Source of the DNA: Astropecten irregularis
Taxonomy: Eukaryota > Echinodermata > Asteroidea > Paxillosida > Astropectinidae
Length of the DNA: 64,000 nt
Assembly: GCA_963971285.1 (NCBI GenBank)
Contig: OZ020244.1
Coordinates: 12,958,001-13,022,000 of the forward strand
Direction of reading: 5' to 3'
This document shows, piece by piece, positions 45,719 to 56,213 of the stretch (position 1 is the stretch's first letter; each line of letters opens with the position of its first letter). The notes beneath the pieces were generated by a model, which ran no database searches, had not been told where the DNA came from, and saw nothing but the letters and a program-made list of their open reading frames with translations. The translations under genes and the position numbers were made by a program.

Positions 45719-48700
45719 TTACAAATCATCTAATGGAGGGTACTGGAAACCTTGATAAGTTCCATTCGGATCTGGATAAGTCTCATGCACCACTCTAATA
45801 ACACATGAAGGCATAGGCACCCGATTATGTCGTCCGAGGAAGCCCCAGCACCAACGCACAACCTGCCTGTAGGCCACATGTCGGAATTTCCTGGAGGGAA
45901 GGGAAGGAGGGGAAAAATTGCAATGTGTACATATTTGTTCTTGTTCAATTTCATTCCAATTCAAGGTGGGATCATGGGACTAAGAAAGTGAAATGTTATG
46001 TTTAGGAATGCTGCCAATCATAGTGTGTAGGTGGATGATAATTTTATATTGAGACTCAGTATGAATCCTGGTAAACTTTTATGCTGACAAACTCGTTTAC
46101 TGACCAACTTGTACACCAGTTGACTTTTCATTTTTTCCCCTTTAGAATTCCAATTATCTGGAAAAATTTTGACTGGAAAAATAAAATTTATCACATGGAA
46201 TAAAACCCTGATATTCCCTTAAAAAAGAAATCCCTGAAAAAAGCCAATCCCTCAAAAAAAAAATTGTGAACAATTCCAAATACATGTACTAAAACCGGTC
46301 AATTTCTAAAAAAAAAAACCAAAAAAACTCAGATTAAATACTCCAGTGGCATACGAGTTGGTCAGCATACAAGTTGGTCGGCATACAAGTTGGTCGGCGT
46401 ACTAAGTTGGTTGGCGTATATCGTATGCGCATATGAGTTGACCTGCTTCGCTCAGTACAAATCTTGAAAAAAAAAAAGAAACAAGACATGTACCTGTCTC
46501 TATCTCCCTCAACAGCTCTGGCTCCATAAGTCTGCCTATAGCCATAATAGGCAGTCTGTAGTGTCCCTGGATTAAGGCATGTAGCCTCAAACCAGGGGTG
46601 CTCGGTAAAGCAGCGCACCACACCCACGTTGGTTTCTTCAATTTTCTTGACCAACTCCGGTACTTCGAGACAGCATTTTGAAGTCAAAGCGTCTTGCTGG
46701 ACAATACATCGTCGACATGTGCACCTGAAATAAGTAGGGATAACACATCAAGTTTATTTCAAGTGCATGTATGATGTAAGGCCCATGTCAACTTGCTCAT
46801 AACTCCAACAATCTGATTGTGCCCAAAATTATGTATAAGGAAAGAAATTGGAAACAAATTGTTACTACGGTTACTATAGGCCTACTACTACTGAGTACTT
46901 CTTGTACCCCCTATTGGGGGTTCTTGAAGTTTAGTACACTCAGGTTAGCAGGTACCCAGCTTTCTACTCACCTAAATTCGAGGTGAGTAGAAGCTGTGAA
47001 CCAGCTAACCTGAGTGTACTAAACCTAACCTGAGTGGACTAAACTTCAGGAACCCCACTTATTGCTTCCCCAAAAGGAAAGATAACCGATGCAAATGAAA
47101 ATTTTGCAAGAATTCCATTGACGTGACGGCCATCATGCATCACTTGTGCACAAACATGGGACTGATATGACAGTCAGACAGTGTCAGACTCAAAGTGCAT
47201 GAGAAAAATGGTAACCGCTGCATTTGAAGGAATGCCCCATTTGAAGTCTATCATTGCAGGTAAAAAAACCCAGAAAACACTGAAAATCTCACTTTCCAGA
47301 ATACACCTGAGATTGAAGTTCATTATGACTTGCAATCAATAAGTTAACTCTTGGAGAATAGGCCCCGACCCCTTTTCTAGTTTTAGAACTGGCTTCTCAT
47401 TGAGCCTTCTATAACGTTAGTTCTACCTCCATGGTTCTACTGGGTGCCGTAAGGCATATAGCTATGGGTTTTGAAAACAACAACTGATAGGCCTAGATGA
47501 AATTATGGTGAAACATTGCAGCACCTACCGCGACTCCTAGATCGTGAATTCCCCTGAATTATTTTTTTTCATGATCCTCATACATCCGTTTTATATGCTT
47601 GTGTAGTCTCATTTTTGAAATTGACCCACAACTTTTCGAGAGAAAAAAAAAAATTTCTGTGACACTCCGCTTGCTGAAATGTCGACGCTTGCATGCATGC
47701 ATGTAACTCCTGCGTGAAATTGTCTAGTCCGCATGCGCATTATTGAATCTACCATTTTCTGAAGGGGCGCATTTTGACTTAGCTGGTTCCCGCGGTTGCA
47801 CGCCTTGAAATGGGTCCAATGCCTATATGCGCGGATAGGCCCAACTAGTTGTTGAAGCTTTATTTTTTTATTGAGGCTGGCTCCCACTTACTGTGGGTTA
47901 TGCACATGTGGCATGCGTGATTTTCATGTCTTCTTCAATATGCACACCCCTGTACAAAAATGCTTTGGCCCATACTAAAAATTTATGAATGAACTTTCTT
48001 CAAAGTTCAAGTGGAGTGACCGCAGAAAGTGCATTTTTTTCTCAAAAAGTTGTGGGTCAATTGCAAAAATTACACTGTACAAGCATAACGGATGTATGAG
48101 GATCAAGAAAAAAATAAAAATTCAGGGGAATTCACGATCTAGGAGTCACGGTAGGTGCTGCGATGTTTCACCAAAATTAAAAAAAAAAACACACAACCAA
48201 AAATGTCATGCCCATGGCGCGAAAAGTAAGTGCACTAGGCTAGGCTTACGGAGCTGAGTAGCCTTCTAATCTCACGAAGTAACGTTAGGCCTAGCCTTCT
48301 AAATCAAGAAGTACCCTTTTCCGTAATGGGGGGAGTGTAATTCTTTTAAAAAAAATCACTGTAAATGCTGTCAGCTTGGGAACCACCCAAAACTAAAAGA
48401 GGAATTTCGCTGAAAAAGATGTTTTTGTGAGAGGGAAAAAGTTGGCCCAACGTTACAAATTTCAAGTACGACCAACTTTTTTTATTTGGGGAACATTTTC
48501 AATTTCAATATTTTTTTTAACACCGGCGGTAGGCCTACTCGTTTCATTGGGTTTGAGCAAAATGTATAATGAGCAGGTATTAAATAAAGAATAATATATT
48601 AGTTTCCCTTTTTACAAAAAGAATAAAAGAAACATTAACTTACCAGTCTGTATTGCCCAACCGATGATTGTTCCGTCCCGCAGCCTGGACAACCATACCG

Positions 48701-48870
48701 TCCGCCGCTGCTCGTGGACGGGCTGGTGGCTCGTATCGATACGGTTCGGCTCCACGAACCACCGTGGCTGGCCCCGATCCATCATCCTCAATATTTATTA
48801 ATTCTTCGTCTGAGGACGACAAACTGCCATCACTCTCACTGGAAGAGCTTGTTTCGACTCTGTTGGCCAT
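45719..48870 (-). CDS. Kolobok second gene: protein with P2X7 C-terminal (ballast) domain
   Basis: Three minus-strand exons, 48,870-48,644, 46,724-46,494 and 45,890-45,719, with consensus GT/AG sites and matching phases. They give an uninterrupted 209-residue protein. Residues 1-75 are an acidic/serine and then Pro/Arg/Ala-rich leader. The rest is a Cys-rich domain: WCTCRRC, KCCLEVPEL, 'CFTEHPWFEATCLNPG', 'LQTAYYGYRQTYG', 'FRHVAYRQVVRWCWGFLGRH', 'VPMPSCVIRVVHE' and 'YPDPNGTYQGFQYPP'. Human P2X7 ends with the same order: WCQCGNC, CLEELCCR, 'VLQFLLLYQEPL', RHCAYRCYATWRFGS, 'ILPSCCRWRIRKEFP' and 'SEGQYSGFKSP'. In P2X7 this cytoplasmic domain binds zinc and guanine nucleotide. Here there is no membrane segment, so it is a soluble transposon protein, probably a zinc-binding helper in transposition (role inferred). 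The start ATG lies about 155 bases inside the CRE-like motif. Confidence 0.85.
46335..46445. repeat. Short tandem array 'acaagttggtcggcatac'
   Basis: Four or five 18-base units related to the arms of the 35,465-36,365 element. They lie in the last intron of the P2X7-tail-like gene. An unpaired related piece is at 46,085-46,125. Confidence 0.6.
46905..47062. repeat. Fold-back repeat, GGGGTTCTTGAAGTTTAG type
   Basis: 'GGGGTTCTTGAAGTTTAGTA' pairs with 'CTAAACTTCAGGAACCCC'; 'TTTCTACTCACC' pairs with 'GGTGAGTAGAA' about the centre. The inner right arm carries a duplicated 'aacctgagtg-actaaac' block. Related to 8288-8432. Confidence 0.75.
47370..48310. mobile_element. Large fold-back element, copy 2 (intron 1 of the second gene)
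   Basis: Left arm words 'gataggcctagatgaaatta', 'gtgaaacattgcagcacc', 'gatcgtgaattcccctgaat' and 'acccacaacttttcgag' all reappear inverted at 48,030-48,180. It is the same family as 34,398-35,385. Confidence 0.8.
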
Positions 48871-48984
48871 AATAATATTCCGAGGACAGTGGCAATGACA
48901 GCAATTGCAACGCGTTACGTGGATACAAGCATTGTGAAGTCTGGTACCGTTTTAAATGCGTGTAGGCCCTACATTGCCTGCGCC

Positions 48985-49230
48985 TAGTCTACAGACACCA
49001 TGGTTTATGCGAATGCGAGTCCCGAAATGACGTCACTGTGTTTACAAACACGCTATAATTTGACCTCGCGCTTTTCGGATTTCGGGCAAAGTGGGGGAGA
49101 AATAAAACTACTCTAAATAGTGTATTCAGTGTAATACTTGACAAATGTTAATTTCTGTGTATTGTTAAGTCCATAAACTACCAGGAAACACAAAAACTAA
49201 AAATACCATCCCGAGCTTTTTAGTTGGGCT
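48985..49230 (-). promoter_or_regulatory. Right Kolobok terminus with CRE-like promoter motif
   Basis: The inverted counterpart of the left terminus: GTCCCGAAATGACGTCAC at 49,019-49,036 and TTTTAGTTGGGCT at the tip. It lies upstream of the P2X7-tail-like gene. Confidence 0.5.
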
Positions 49231-49531
49231 TTAAGATAAATTAAAAACAATAATTATACAATGAATAAAAGCGAGATCTAAACATGTTATCCCAAGTACT
49301 ACGACTTTACTTGAAAAAGAAGCGTTGCGCCAGAGTGAGTAAGAACCCTTAAAAGATCACATGATATTAGTCACTGAATTAAACATGCATACAATATGAA
49401 TAATTCATCGCCACATTTGTTAAACGAAAGTCCACATCCCTACATTTTAATCAAGAAGCTCTGAAGCAAAAAGTCGGCACCATCCAAAATCGCTACCATG
49501 CTTGTGATCTGACTCTTTTGCACTGCGATAG

Positions 49532-51078
49532 GTTCGGATGCACAACAAGCATGTATTGATCGGCAATGTTCGCAATATGAGTTGAATAACTTTGCAACAT
49601 TTCTTGGTCCTATACTGGAAAAGAACGGTGATAAATTGGTGTCATGGCAGTATTTTGGGTCAACAACCTACAACGACGGCAAAAAGAGGATGGCACTTCG
49701 TCGATCTGATGGTTGTCTTTCATCTCTTGTTGAAGAAGTGCAGCTTGAGCTTCAAACCTTTGCAGCGCATCTTTCTGTGGCCCGTTGGCAGCAGTTTCAG
49801 TTTTACTCGGTAATGAGACATCCTCCAGAATGAATCATCAGTAGTTTTGGTGATGGATTTTGCTGAAAATTACAGTTGCCTAACTCAGCATGAAGTACAA
49901 AGTGCACATTGGTATGCTGTGCAAATTACCATCCGTCCCATGGTCGCTCTGTACAACTGTCCTGATTGTGACTCGAGTCAGTCTGTGAGAGAAGCCATTG
50001 ACATAATATGACAGAATGACAGGAACCATTATTCCAATGCAGTATGGCGTTTCACTCAAGTAGCAATTCATCATCTACAACAGGTCCGAGGACTTGATGT
50101 TCAGCGACTGATTCAGTTCACTGACGGGTGCAGCGTACAATATAAATCGAAGACTCCTTTTACCGACTTGTCTCACGGTACCGAGGATCTCGGGATCAAG
50201 AGGGTAGAGCGCAATTTCTTTGGATCTCATCATGGAAAAAATCCCTGTGACTTAGAGGGCGGGATACTCAAAAATGCTGCAACTAGAGCCATCCATTCTG
50301 AACCAGATGTTCAAATCAACAGCGCCAAGGCCTTCTTTGATTTCTCTGTCATCAGGCTAAGCAAAGGTAGAGCAGGTGGCAGTGGAGAACGCAACCACTC
50401 TCGAAGGTCGTTTTATTTGCTAGAAAAAGAAGACATCATAAGGGACAGGCCTGGAAGATCAAATGCAACAACTCTACCTGGAACGCGCAAAATCCATGCA
50501 GCAGTTGGAGTTAAGCCATATCATCTTGAAGTTGAACGGGTGTCATGCTTCTGCAATGAATGTAATGGTCTTGACAAGACCCAGGTTTGCGCCAACAGAG
50601 AATACGTGACATAGTGGTCGAAGAAGAAACTAGGCATAAAAACACCTGAAGCAAACAAATCTGATGAACTCCCTGCCATGCGCCCGAACCCAGTAATTGA
50701 AATTATTCCAGACACTACTCCTGATGCAGACACTACCCCTGATGCTGACACAACCCCTGATGCAGACACAACCTCTGATGCAGACACTATCCCCTGATGC
50801 AGGCAGTACCCCTGATGCAGACATGCTCAGTATTGACATCATCCCAAATGCAGAAACCAGAGCAGGTAAGTCAACAATATTATAATGCAAGAGCAATCTT
50901 GATAATATAACATAAAAAACTAATGGTTGACTGTTTACAACATTGGATTTAATTTGCTATTTCAGCCGAGGATGATGGACAGAGCCAGACCAACCCCTGA
51001 TGCAGACACTACCCCTGATGTGGCAACAATCTCCAGTGCCAACATCACTCCCAATGAAGATGCACAAGCCAAAGCAGG
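49532..51078 (+). pseudogene. C-terminal catalytic part of the split transposase-like gene
   Basis: The frame from about 49,532 reads 'ACIDRQCSQYELNNFATFLG', 'KLVSWQYFGSTTYNDGKKRM' and 'RWQQFQFYSVMRH'. After a one-step frame change at 49,830 it gives 'VVLVMDFAENYSCLTQHEV', 'ITIRPMVALYNCPDCD', 'LIQFTDGCSVQYKSKTPFTD', 'RNFFGSHHGKNPCD', 'KIHAAVGVKPYHLEVERVSC'. The D of MDFAENY, the D of FTDGC and the H/D region of 'GSHHGK' form a likely RNase H-like active site. A TGA replaces a codon after 'AIDII' and a TAG after 'NREYVT'; translation sense continues past both into a 'PDADTT' repeat tail. Short exons with the same tail follow, ending at GT donors near 50,865 and 51,078. The family is widespread and uncharacterised (DUF7869-like). 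The Kolobok lies just upstream. Confidence 0.62.
50711..50822 (+). repeat. 15 bp minisatellite coding PDADT
   Basis: CCTGATGCAGACACTAC and variants (CCCCTGATGCTGACACAAC) are repeated about seven times, encoding five-residue PDADT units. The array recurs briefly at 50,995-51,020. One extra C near 50,790 breaks its frame. Confidence 0.75.
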
Positions 51079-51245
51079 TTTGTCAACAATGATTTAGAAA
51101 CAAAAAGCTGGAATTAAATGTTATTCTGGCATGAACATTAACTGTTTATTCAATTTAAGTATGCAACTAACATGGTAACAACAAAACTTAATCAATACTT
51201 ACTTCACTCCATCAGCTCTGATATATTTGTCACACTCCAACCGCA

Positions 51246-51725
51246 GGTAATCTTCCTGTGACAAGTGGACCACAGCCTGCAGTTACACCCCACGTGATGC
51301 TGGCAAGTCAGACTCCAACTTCTGGTGGTCTTCCAGAGACTGCTGGTCGGCAGCATGCAACGGTGCCTGAAGTGACACTGACAAGTCACACTCCAACCGC
51401 AGGTAATCGTCCTGTGACAAGTGGACCACAGCCTGCAGTTACACCCCACGTGATGCTGGCAAGTCAGACTCCAACTTCTGGTGGTCTTCCAGAGACTGCT
51501 GGTCGGCAGCATGCAACGGTGCCTGAAGTGACACTGACAAGTCACACTCCAACCGCAGGTAATCTTCCTGTGACAAGTGGACCACAGCCTGCAGTTACAC
51601 CCCACGTGATGCTGGCAAGTCAGACTCCAACTTCTGGTGGTCTTCCAGAGACTGCTGGTCGGCAGCATGCAACGGTGCCTGAAGTGACATTGACAAGTCA
51701 CACTCCAACCGCAGGTAATCTTCCT
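51246..51725 (+). repeat. 156 bp tandem repeat, block 1 (three units)
   Basis: Units start at 51,246, 51,402 and 51,558, with a partial fourth at 51,714. They are nearly identical. Each 156 bp unit is itself two diverged 78 bp halves (26 codons each), so the order is A-B-A-B-A-B. Every unit begins CAG-GTAATC, a potential splice signal. Confidence 0.88.
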
Positions 51726-54700
51726 GCTGGACAAGTTGTGGATATTGATGAAGATGCCATGTTTGATGCAGAGGATGACATCCCATTGATAAATTTTGTT
51801 GGTAATTCAGGTATGTATATTTTACATTACAGGTATTTCATTTTGAATTGAATAAAAAACTACAAAAAAAACAAAAACAATGGCTCAATGGAAGAATTAA
51901 TATTTATTTTCCTTTTCCAATACTGCCTTGTAGGAAAATATGGATCATCAAGTCGTCAGACAGCACCTTGTCAGGAGATGGTAACTGCAGTTAGCCCACA
52001 ACCTGCAACTACACCTCGGGTAACACTGGCAAGCCATACGGCAACTTCTGGTGGTCTTCCTGTGACAAGTGGACCACAGCCTGCAGTTACACCCCACGTG
52101 ACGCTGGCAAGTCACACTCCAACTTCTGGTGGTCTTCCAGAGACTGCTGGTCGGCAGCATGCAACGGTGCCTGAAGTGACACTGACAAGTCGCACTCCAA
52201 CCGCAGGTAATCTTCCTGTGACAAGTGGACCGCAGCCTGCAGTTACACCCCAAGTGACGCTGGCAAGTCAGACTCCAACTTCTGGTGGTCTTCCAGAGAC
52301 TGCTGGTCGGCAGCATGCAGCTATGCCTCAAGTGACACTGGCTAATGGTGTGTCATTTGCTTGTAGTTATGATAAGAGATTTGGTCCTCAGATTGCAGAA
52401 ACAAACACACCTCGAAATACTCTAATTAGTCCTTTGACATCCTGTAGTCCGCATGTAGCATGCAGTCCATTGAAGGGTTGCAATCCTCAAATGACAAATG
52501 ATCTTCAGAATACATTCAGTTCCCAGATTCCTCATACTAGTTCAGAAATACTGGCTTGTCCAACTTCTCGCTCATGCATAGAATCTTGCCTTGGTCCAGT
52601 TGTTGCATTCGCTGAATCAGTACCCACAAGTAGTCAGCAGACAACATCTTGCGATAATTTTTTCTGTGAAAAGGAGATTTTTGCTGCATGTGTAAAATGT
52701 CTTTGTTTGTTATGCTATGATCACTTTGTGCACAATGACAAATGCTCTTCTCACAATGTTTTCTTCAGTGCTTCACAAGCTGATCCTAATTTTTCTAACA
52801 GTGTTTCAGCAGCACTACCAACATGTAGTTCTGCAAACGTTGACAGAATGCAAGAATTCATCCAGGTAAGTGAGGATACTGCAGAGGAATCTGCTCATAC
52901 AGACAGGGCAAGTAAGGAGGTGGGTGCACAATTACCAACTGCATGTTTGAATACATTTCATGATGTTGAATATGATGAAGTACCATCACCTATTGGCTCC
53001 TTAAATCTAGAATGCCTCGATCAATGTGATGGAGACGACCTCACAGTTAATGACATTGCTAATGAAATGTCTGTGTTGGCTGACAGTGCACAGACGTCAT
53101 CCAGTGGTGTTCCAGAAAATGATGCAGGTAAGGACAATGAAGAAATGTCTTCCCATTTGGACAAAAATAAACAGAACTTATCACCAAGTAACTTTCCAGT
53201 TGATGGTGAAGCAATGCCGTTTGCACCCAAAACAACAAAACTTACAACAAGTAGAAATTTTGTGGTGAAACAAAAAAGGAATCTTGGTGAAAGTTACCAT
53301 TCAGAAAAAAGTGATCGTCAAATGCCGGCCAGGAGGGAAAGTACTCCTATCAGCAGTTGCGAATTTTGTGAAATACGAAAGTTGCAATGCAAAAAGATTG
53401 CAGATGAAGAATGCAGATGTATAAGAAATACCTACTTCGACCTAGGAAGCTTGCAACTGCAACGAGAATGGCTCAATCGCCATATTGAGTCCAATGAGGG
53501 AGGGAAAAGATTTTCCTACTTTCTACCCTATACTGATCAATATGTTGGGAAGAGAAAAGTATGCAAATCTAAATTTTTGACTACCTTAGGCATTTCTGAA
53601 AGACAGGTCCGCACGGTGATTCAAAAGCGAAAGTCATGTGGAGTACTTGAAGGTGAAAAAAGAGGTAAGAGGCAACAGAGTGAACGAGATAAAGCACTCA
53701 GAGATGAGGTTATTGAACACATTAATCTTTTCCCGCGTATGGAATCCCACTATTGCAGATCAAATAGTAAGTGCCATTACCTATCTTCAGAACTTAACCT
53801 ACCAATGATGCATAGTATGTATCGAGATATTCATCCAGGAGGTGCTTCTCTTTCTTTCTACAGAACAGTTTTTAAGTCACTTAACATGAAATTTCATCAT
53901 CCCAAAAAAGATATGTGCGGTCTCTGCGATACCTATCGGCATGGTAATCCTGAACAGAAGGAGAAGCTTGAGCAAGCTTATGCAAGGCATATACAAGAAA
54001 AGGAAAGAGTGAGAGAGCTCAAGACTGCAGCTAAAAAAAGAGCATCAACAACGAAAGACAACTGTGCTGCAGTTTTTGACTTACAACAGGTCATATACGT
54101 TCCTCAATCGTGTAGGTCAGAGCTGTTCTACAAGAGGCGTTTGGCGTGCTATAACTTCACGGTGTATGATCTTGCCAGTAAAGATGGATATTGTTTTTTA
54201 GCTCATGAAGGCCAAACAAAAAGAGGATCCTGTGAAATTGCTTCCCATTTGAATGCTTTCTTGCAGAGAGTGGACGATCTTGGTTTCAAAGAAGTAAGTC
54301 TCTTTTCAGATGGATGTTCTGGGCAGAACAAAAATTCAATAGTCCCCACAATGATGCTTTCTTTTGTTCAGCAGGCAAAGTCAGTCAAATCAATAACCTT
54401 ATATTTCTTTGAGACAGGGCATGGTCAAAGTGAGGGAGATTCGATGCACAGTGTGATCGAGAAGGCTGTCAAGCGTGCTGGGGATATTGCTGTACCCACT
54501 CAACTAGTTTCTGTCTGTCAAATGGCCAGAAAGACCCCCAAACCATACATTGTCATACAGGTCCAATCCAAAGATATTTCAGACTGGAAGACCTTGAGCC
54601 AGAGGAAAGGTGTCTTGAAGGTTCGCACCTCAGAGGAGGGAGTCAAAGTGGACTGGACCAAGTTCATGCAGATCAATGTATCTAAATCTTGTCCTGACAT

Positions 54701-54929
54701 CATTAGATTTAAATATTCACACACAGATCCTGAGTTCTATATGTTAAATCTTTGCAGTGCACGTAGAAGTGCTGGTAGTGACCTGATCAAACCACAGCTA
54801 TTGTATTCCACTGGACCTCCAAAAATATCACAGGGTAAGTATGATGATCTGAAGAGCCTGTGCACAGGTACCACGCCAGTGATTTCCCATTCAGATAACG
54901 TGTCATTTTATAACCAGCTTCCCCACTAG
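51246..54929 (+). CDS. Intact DDE-like transposase-related protein with 26-residue repeats
   Basis: Two open exons, 51,246-51,810 and 51,934-54,929, joined G|GA in phase. Exon A and the start of exon B are built from 26-residue repeats (VTSGPQPAVTPHVTLASHTP / ETAGRQHATVPEVTLTSHTP). A Cys/His module follows near 52,650-52,760: 'CEKEIFAACVKCLCLLCYDH', B-box-like. Then comes a basic region with 'CEFCEIRKLQCKK' and 'GISERQVRTVIQKRK' (53,350-53,640) and a core: 'HHPKKDMCGLCDTYR', 'AAVFDLQQVIYVPQSCRSEL' (about 54,070), 'LFSDGCSGQNKN' (54,303) and 'ETGHGQSEGDSMHSVIEKA' (54,411). The D, D and E/H residues in these blocks are likely catalytic. It is a second subfamily of the same uncharacterised transposase-like group. 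The first exon and start codon are unclear; the upstream PDADT exons end in the same phase, so they may be spliced to it. No break is seen. Confidence 0.7.
52049..52352 (+). repeat. 156 bp tandem repeat, block 2 (two units)
   Basis: The same A-B unit repeated at 52,049 and 52,205 beyond the intron, preceded by a more diverged unit from about 51,975. The intron (51,811-51,933) therefore splits one repeat array. Confidence 0.85.
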
Positions 54930-55109
54930 TCTAGTCTTTCATTCTCTCTGATGCCCACTCATAATGTTCAGCCTTATGAATTGAAGGTGGTAAAGAAAGA
55001 TGTTTTCTTGATCACACCATGTGTTCGTAATCAGCTGGGTAAGTGTTTTTGATGGAAAGTTACTATTCTGCTATTTCTTACTATTTTCAGAGATAATTTT
55101 TTTCAAAGG
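54930..55109 (+). other. Coding-like remnant downstream of the stop
   Basis: The frame after the TAG remains open as 'SLMPTHNVQPYELKVVKKDV' and 'FLITPCVRNQLG' to a GT donor at 55,039. Either the stop is recent or this is an alternative 3' exon. Confidence 0.35.
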
Positions 55110-55676
55110 TTAAAGGGCGGCTGCAGTGCCTTTTCAGTCAGGTTATTTTATTGCCTTAATACAGAGAATATACTGACAGATAATGAATGGCAAGTCTTAT
55201 TTTGGTTTGAAACCAGCATTTGGTTTTCCTTTGAATGGCTTTGTAAAACGGGGGATTTTCATGCATACTCATGTAGGGAACCAACAGCAAAAATATAATG
55301 AAAAAGCATAAGAAATGAAGAGGCAAACTTGAACCACAGAAATGGTTTGGTAAAAAAATTACACCACCAGTTCAGTGAAAGGAACATATTTGGCAAAATT
55401 AAACCAATGAGGAGGAAACGGTCTGTCAGAAAACCTATAAAACAACCGCAACTTTCTGTGCACAAATCAATTGGGTTACTGCTTTCAGTTCCCCAGATGA
55501 CATCACAGTTTTGCTCATGAATATGGAAATGCTAATTAGCATACAAACCAAAAAAAACCCTGTTTTTTAACCCTGAATCAGTGTGAGGAACAGGGTAAAA
55601 TCACAGTCCCCATGTACAGTTTTTTGTATTTGTACATGTTCAAGCCATAATATTCCCATCGCAGAGACCCTTTAAA
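55110..55676. mobile_element. TTAA MITE, AGGG-CTGCAGTG family
   Basis: TTAA-AGGGCGGCTGCAGTGCC at the left and CATCGCAGAGACCCT-TTAA at the right. The interior is noncoding. It is the fourth TTAA-flanked element class in the window. Confidence 0.7.
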
Positions 55677-56213
55677 CTGCTCTTTGATATGTTGTGAGAT
55701 GGCTTTTAATTCTGTCACTCATGACGTACAGAATAAGTTGGGTTTTGAAAAATATGAAACCAAACATCTTCCATAAGGTAAGTTTCTTTCAGACAAGGTG
55801 ACATCGTCCACAATGAACTTTCCGTTTTGCATTTTGACTGATTTGAAAGGGACTCCTTCCTTTAAAAGAAAATGCAAATCTGAGAACAATAGATGCTGCT
55901 GTTTTAGCAGTTGCAATAAACAAATGCGCCGTGATCAGTAGTTTTACAAACAATATGCTTTCCAAAAGTGTGATTATGAAAATTGTTGTAAGTCCCTGTT
56001 TTGTACCTGGTTTACTCATTCTTCACCGACTGTATGGAGATGAACGACGTTGTAAAGAATGTATTTGTTATGTATTGTTATGTGTACTATATGCATTTGT
56101 GTGCAATTTGATCTAGTGGGGGTTCTGTCATATTAATGTTTAATTCCATTGCTTTTTCTTAATATATGGTTTATGTTACCTAGTTTATAAGTGATTCGTC
56201 TGCTGCGTTTTTT
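55677..56213. other. Stretch without a supported gene
   Basis: A minus-strand frame (55,916-55,720) reads 'VKMQNGKFIVDDVTLSERNL' and looks coding in style, but I cannot assign it and no exon borders support it. Confidence 0.35.

Larger units (their letters stand above)
33451..49234. mobile_element. Kolobok-type DNA transposon, 15.8 kb, two convergent genes
   Basis: TTAA flanks both sides (33,451-33,454 and 49,231-49,234). The ends are inverted: AGCCCAACTAAAA at 33,455 and TTTTAGTTGGGCT ending at 49,230. A second inverted block, GTGACGTCATTTCGGGAC with GCATTCG, lies about 205 bases inside each end. A TTAA duplication, a THAP-bearing transposase and a second gene are the Kolobok pattern. The left gene (plus) is the transposase and the right gene (minus) a P2X7-tail-like protein; both start just inside a terminus and converge. 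Introns are swollen by MITEs, fold-backs and palindrome-ended repeats. The transposase gene has a frameshift in the THAP exon and an exon broken by a templated insertion, so this copy is not autonomous. It sits inside the older transposase-like gene. Confidence 0.85.

Noticed and set aside
51204-51734. Minus-strand frame of 176 codons, Cys/His/Trp-rich
   Set aside because: It is antisense to a tandem repeat with a 156 bp period; an array free of stops in one frame tends to be open on the other strand too.
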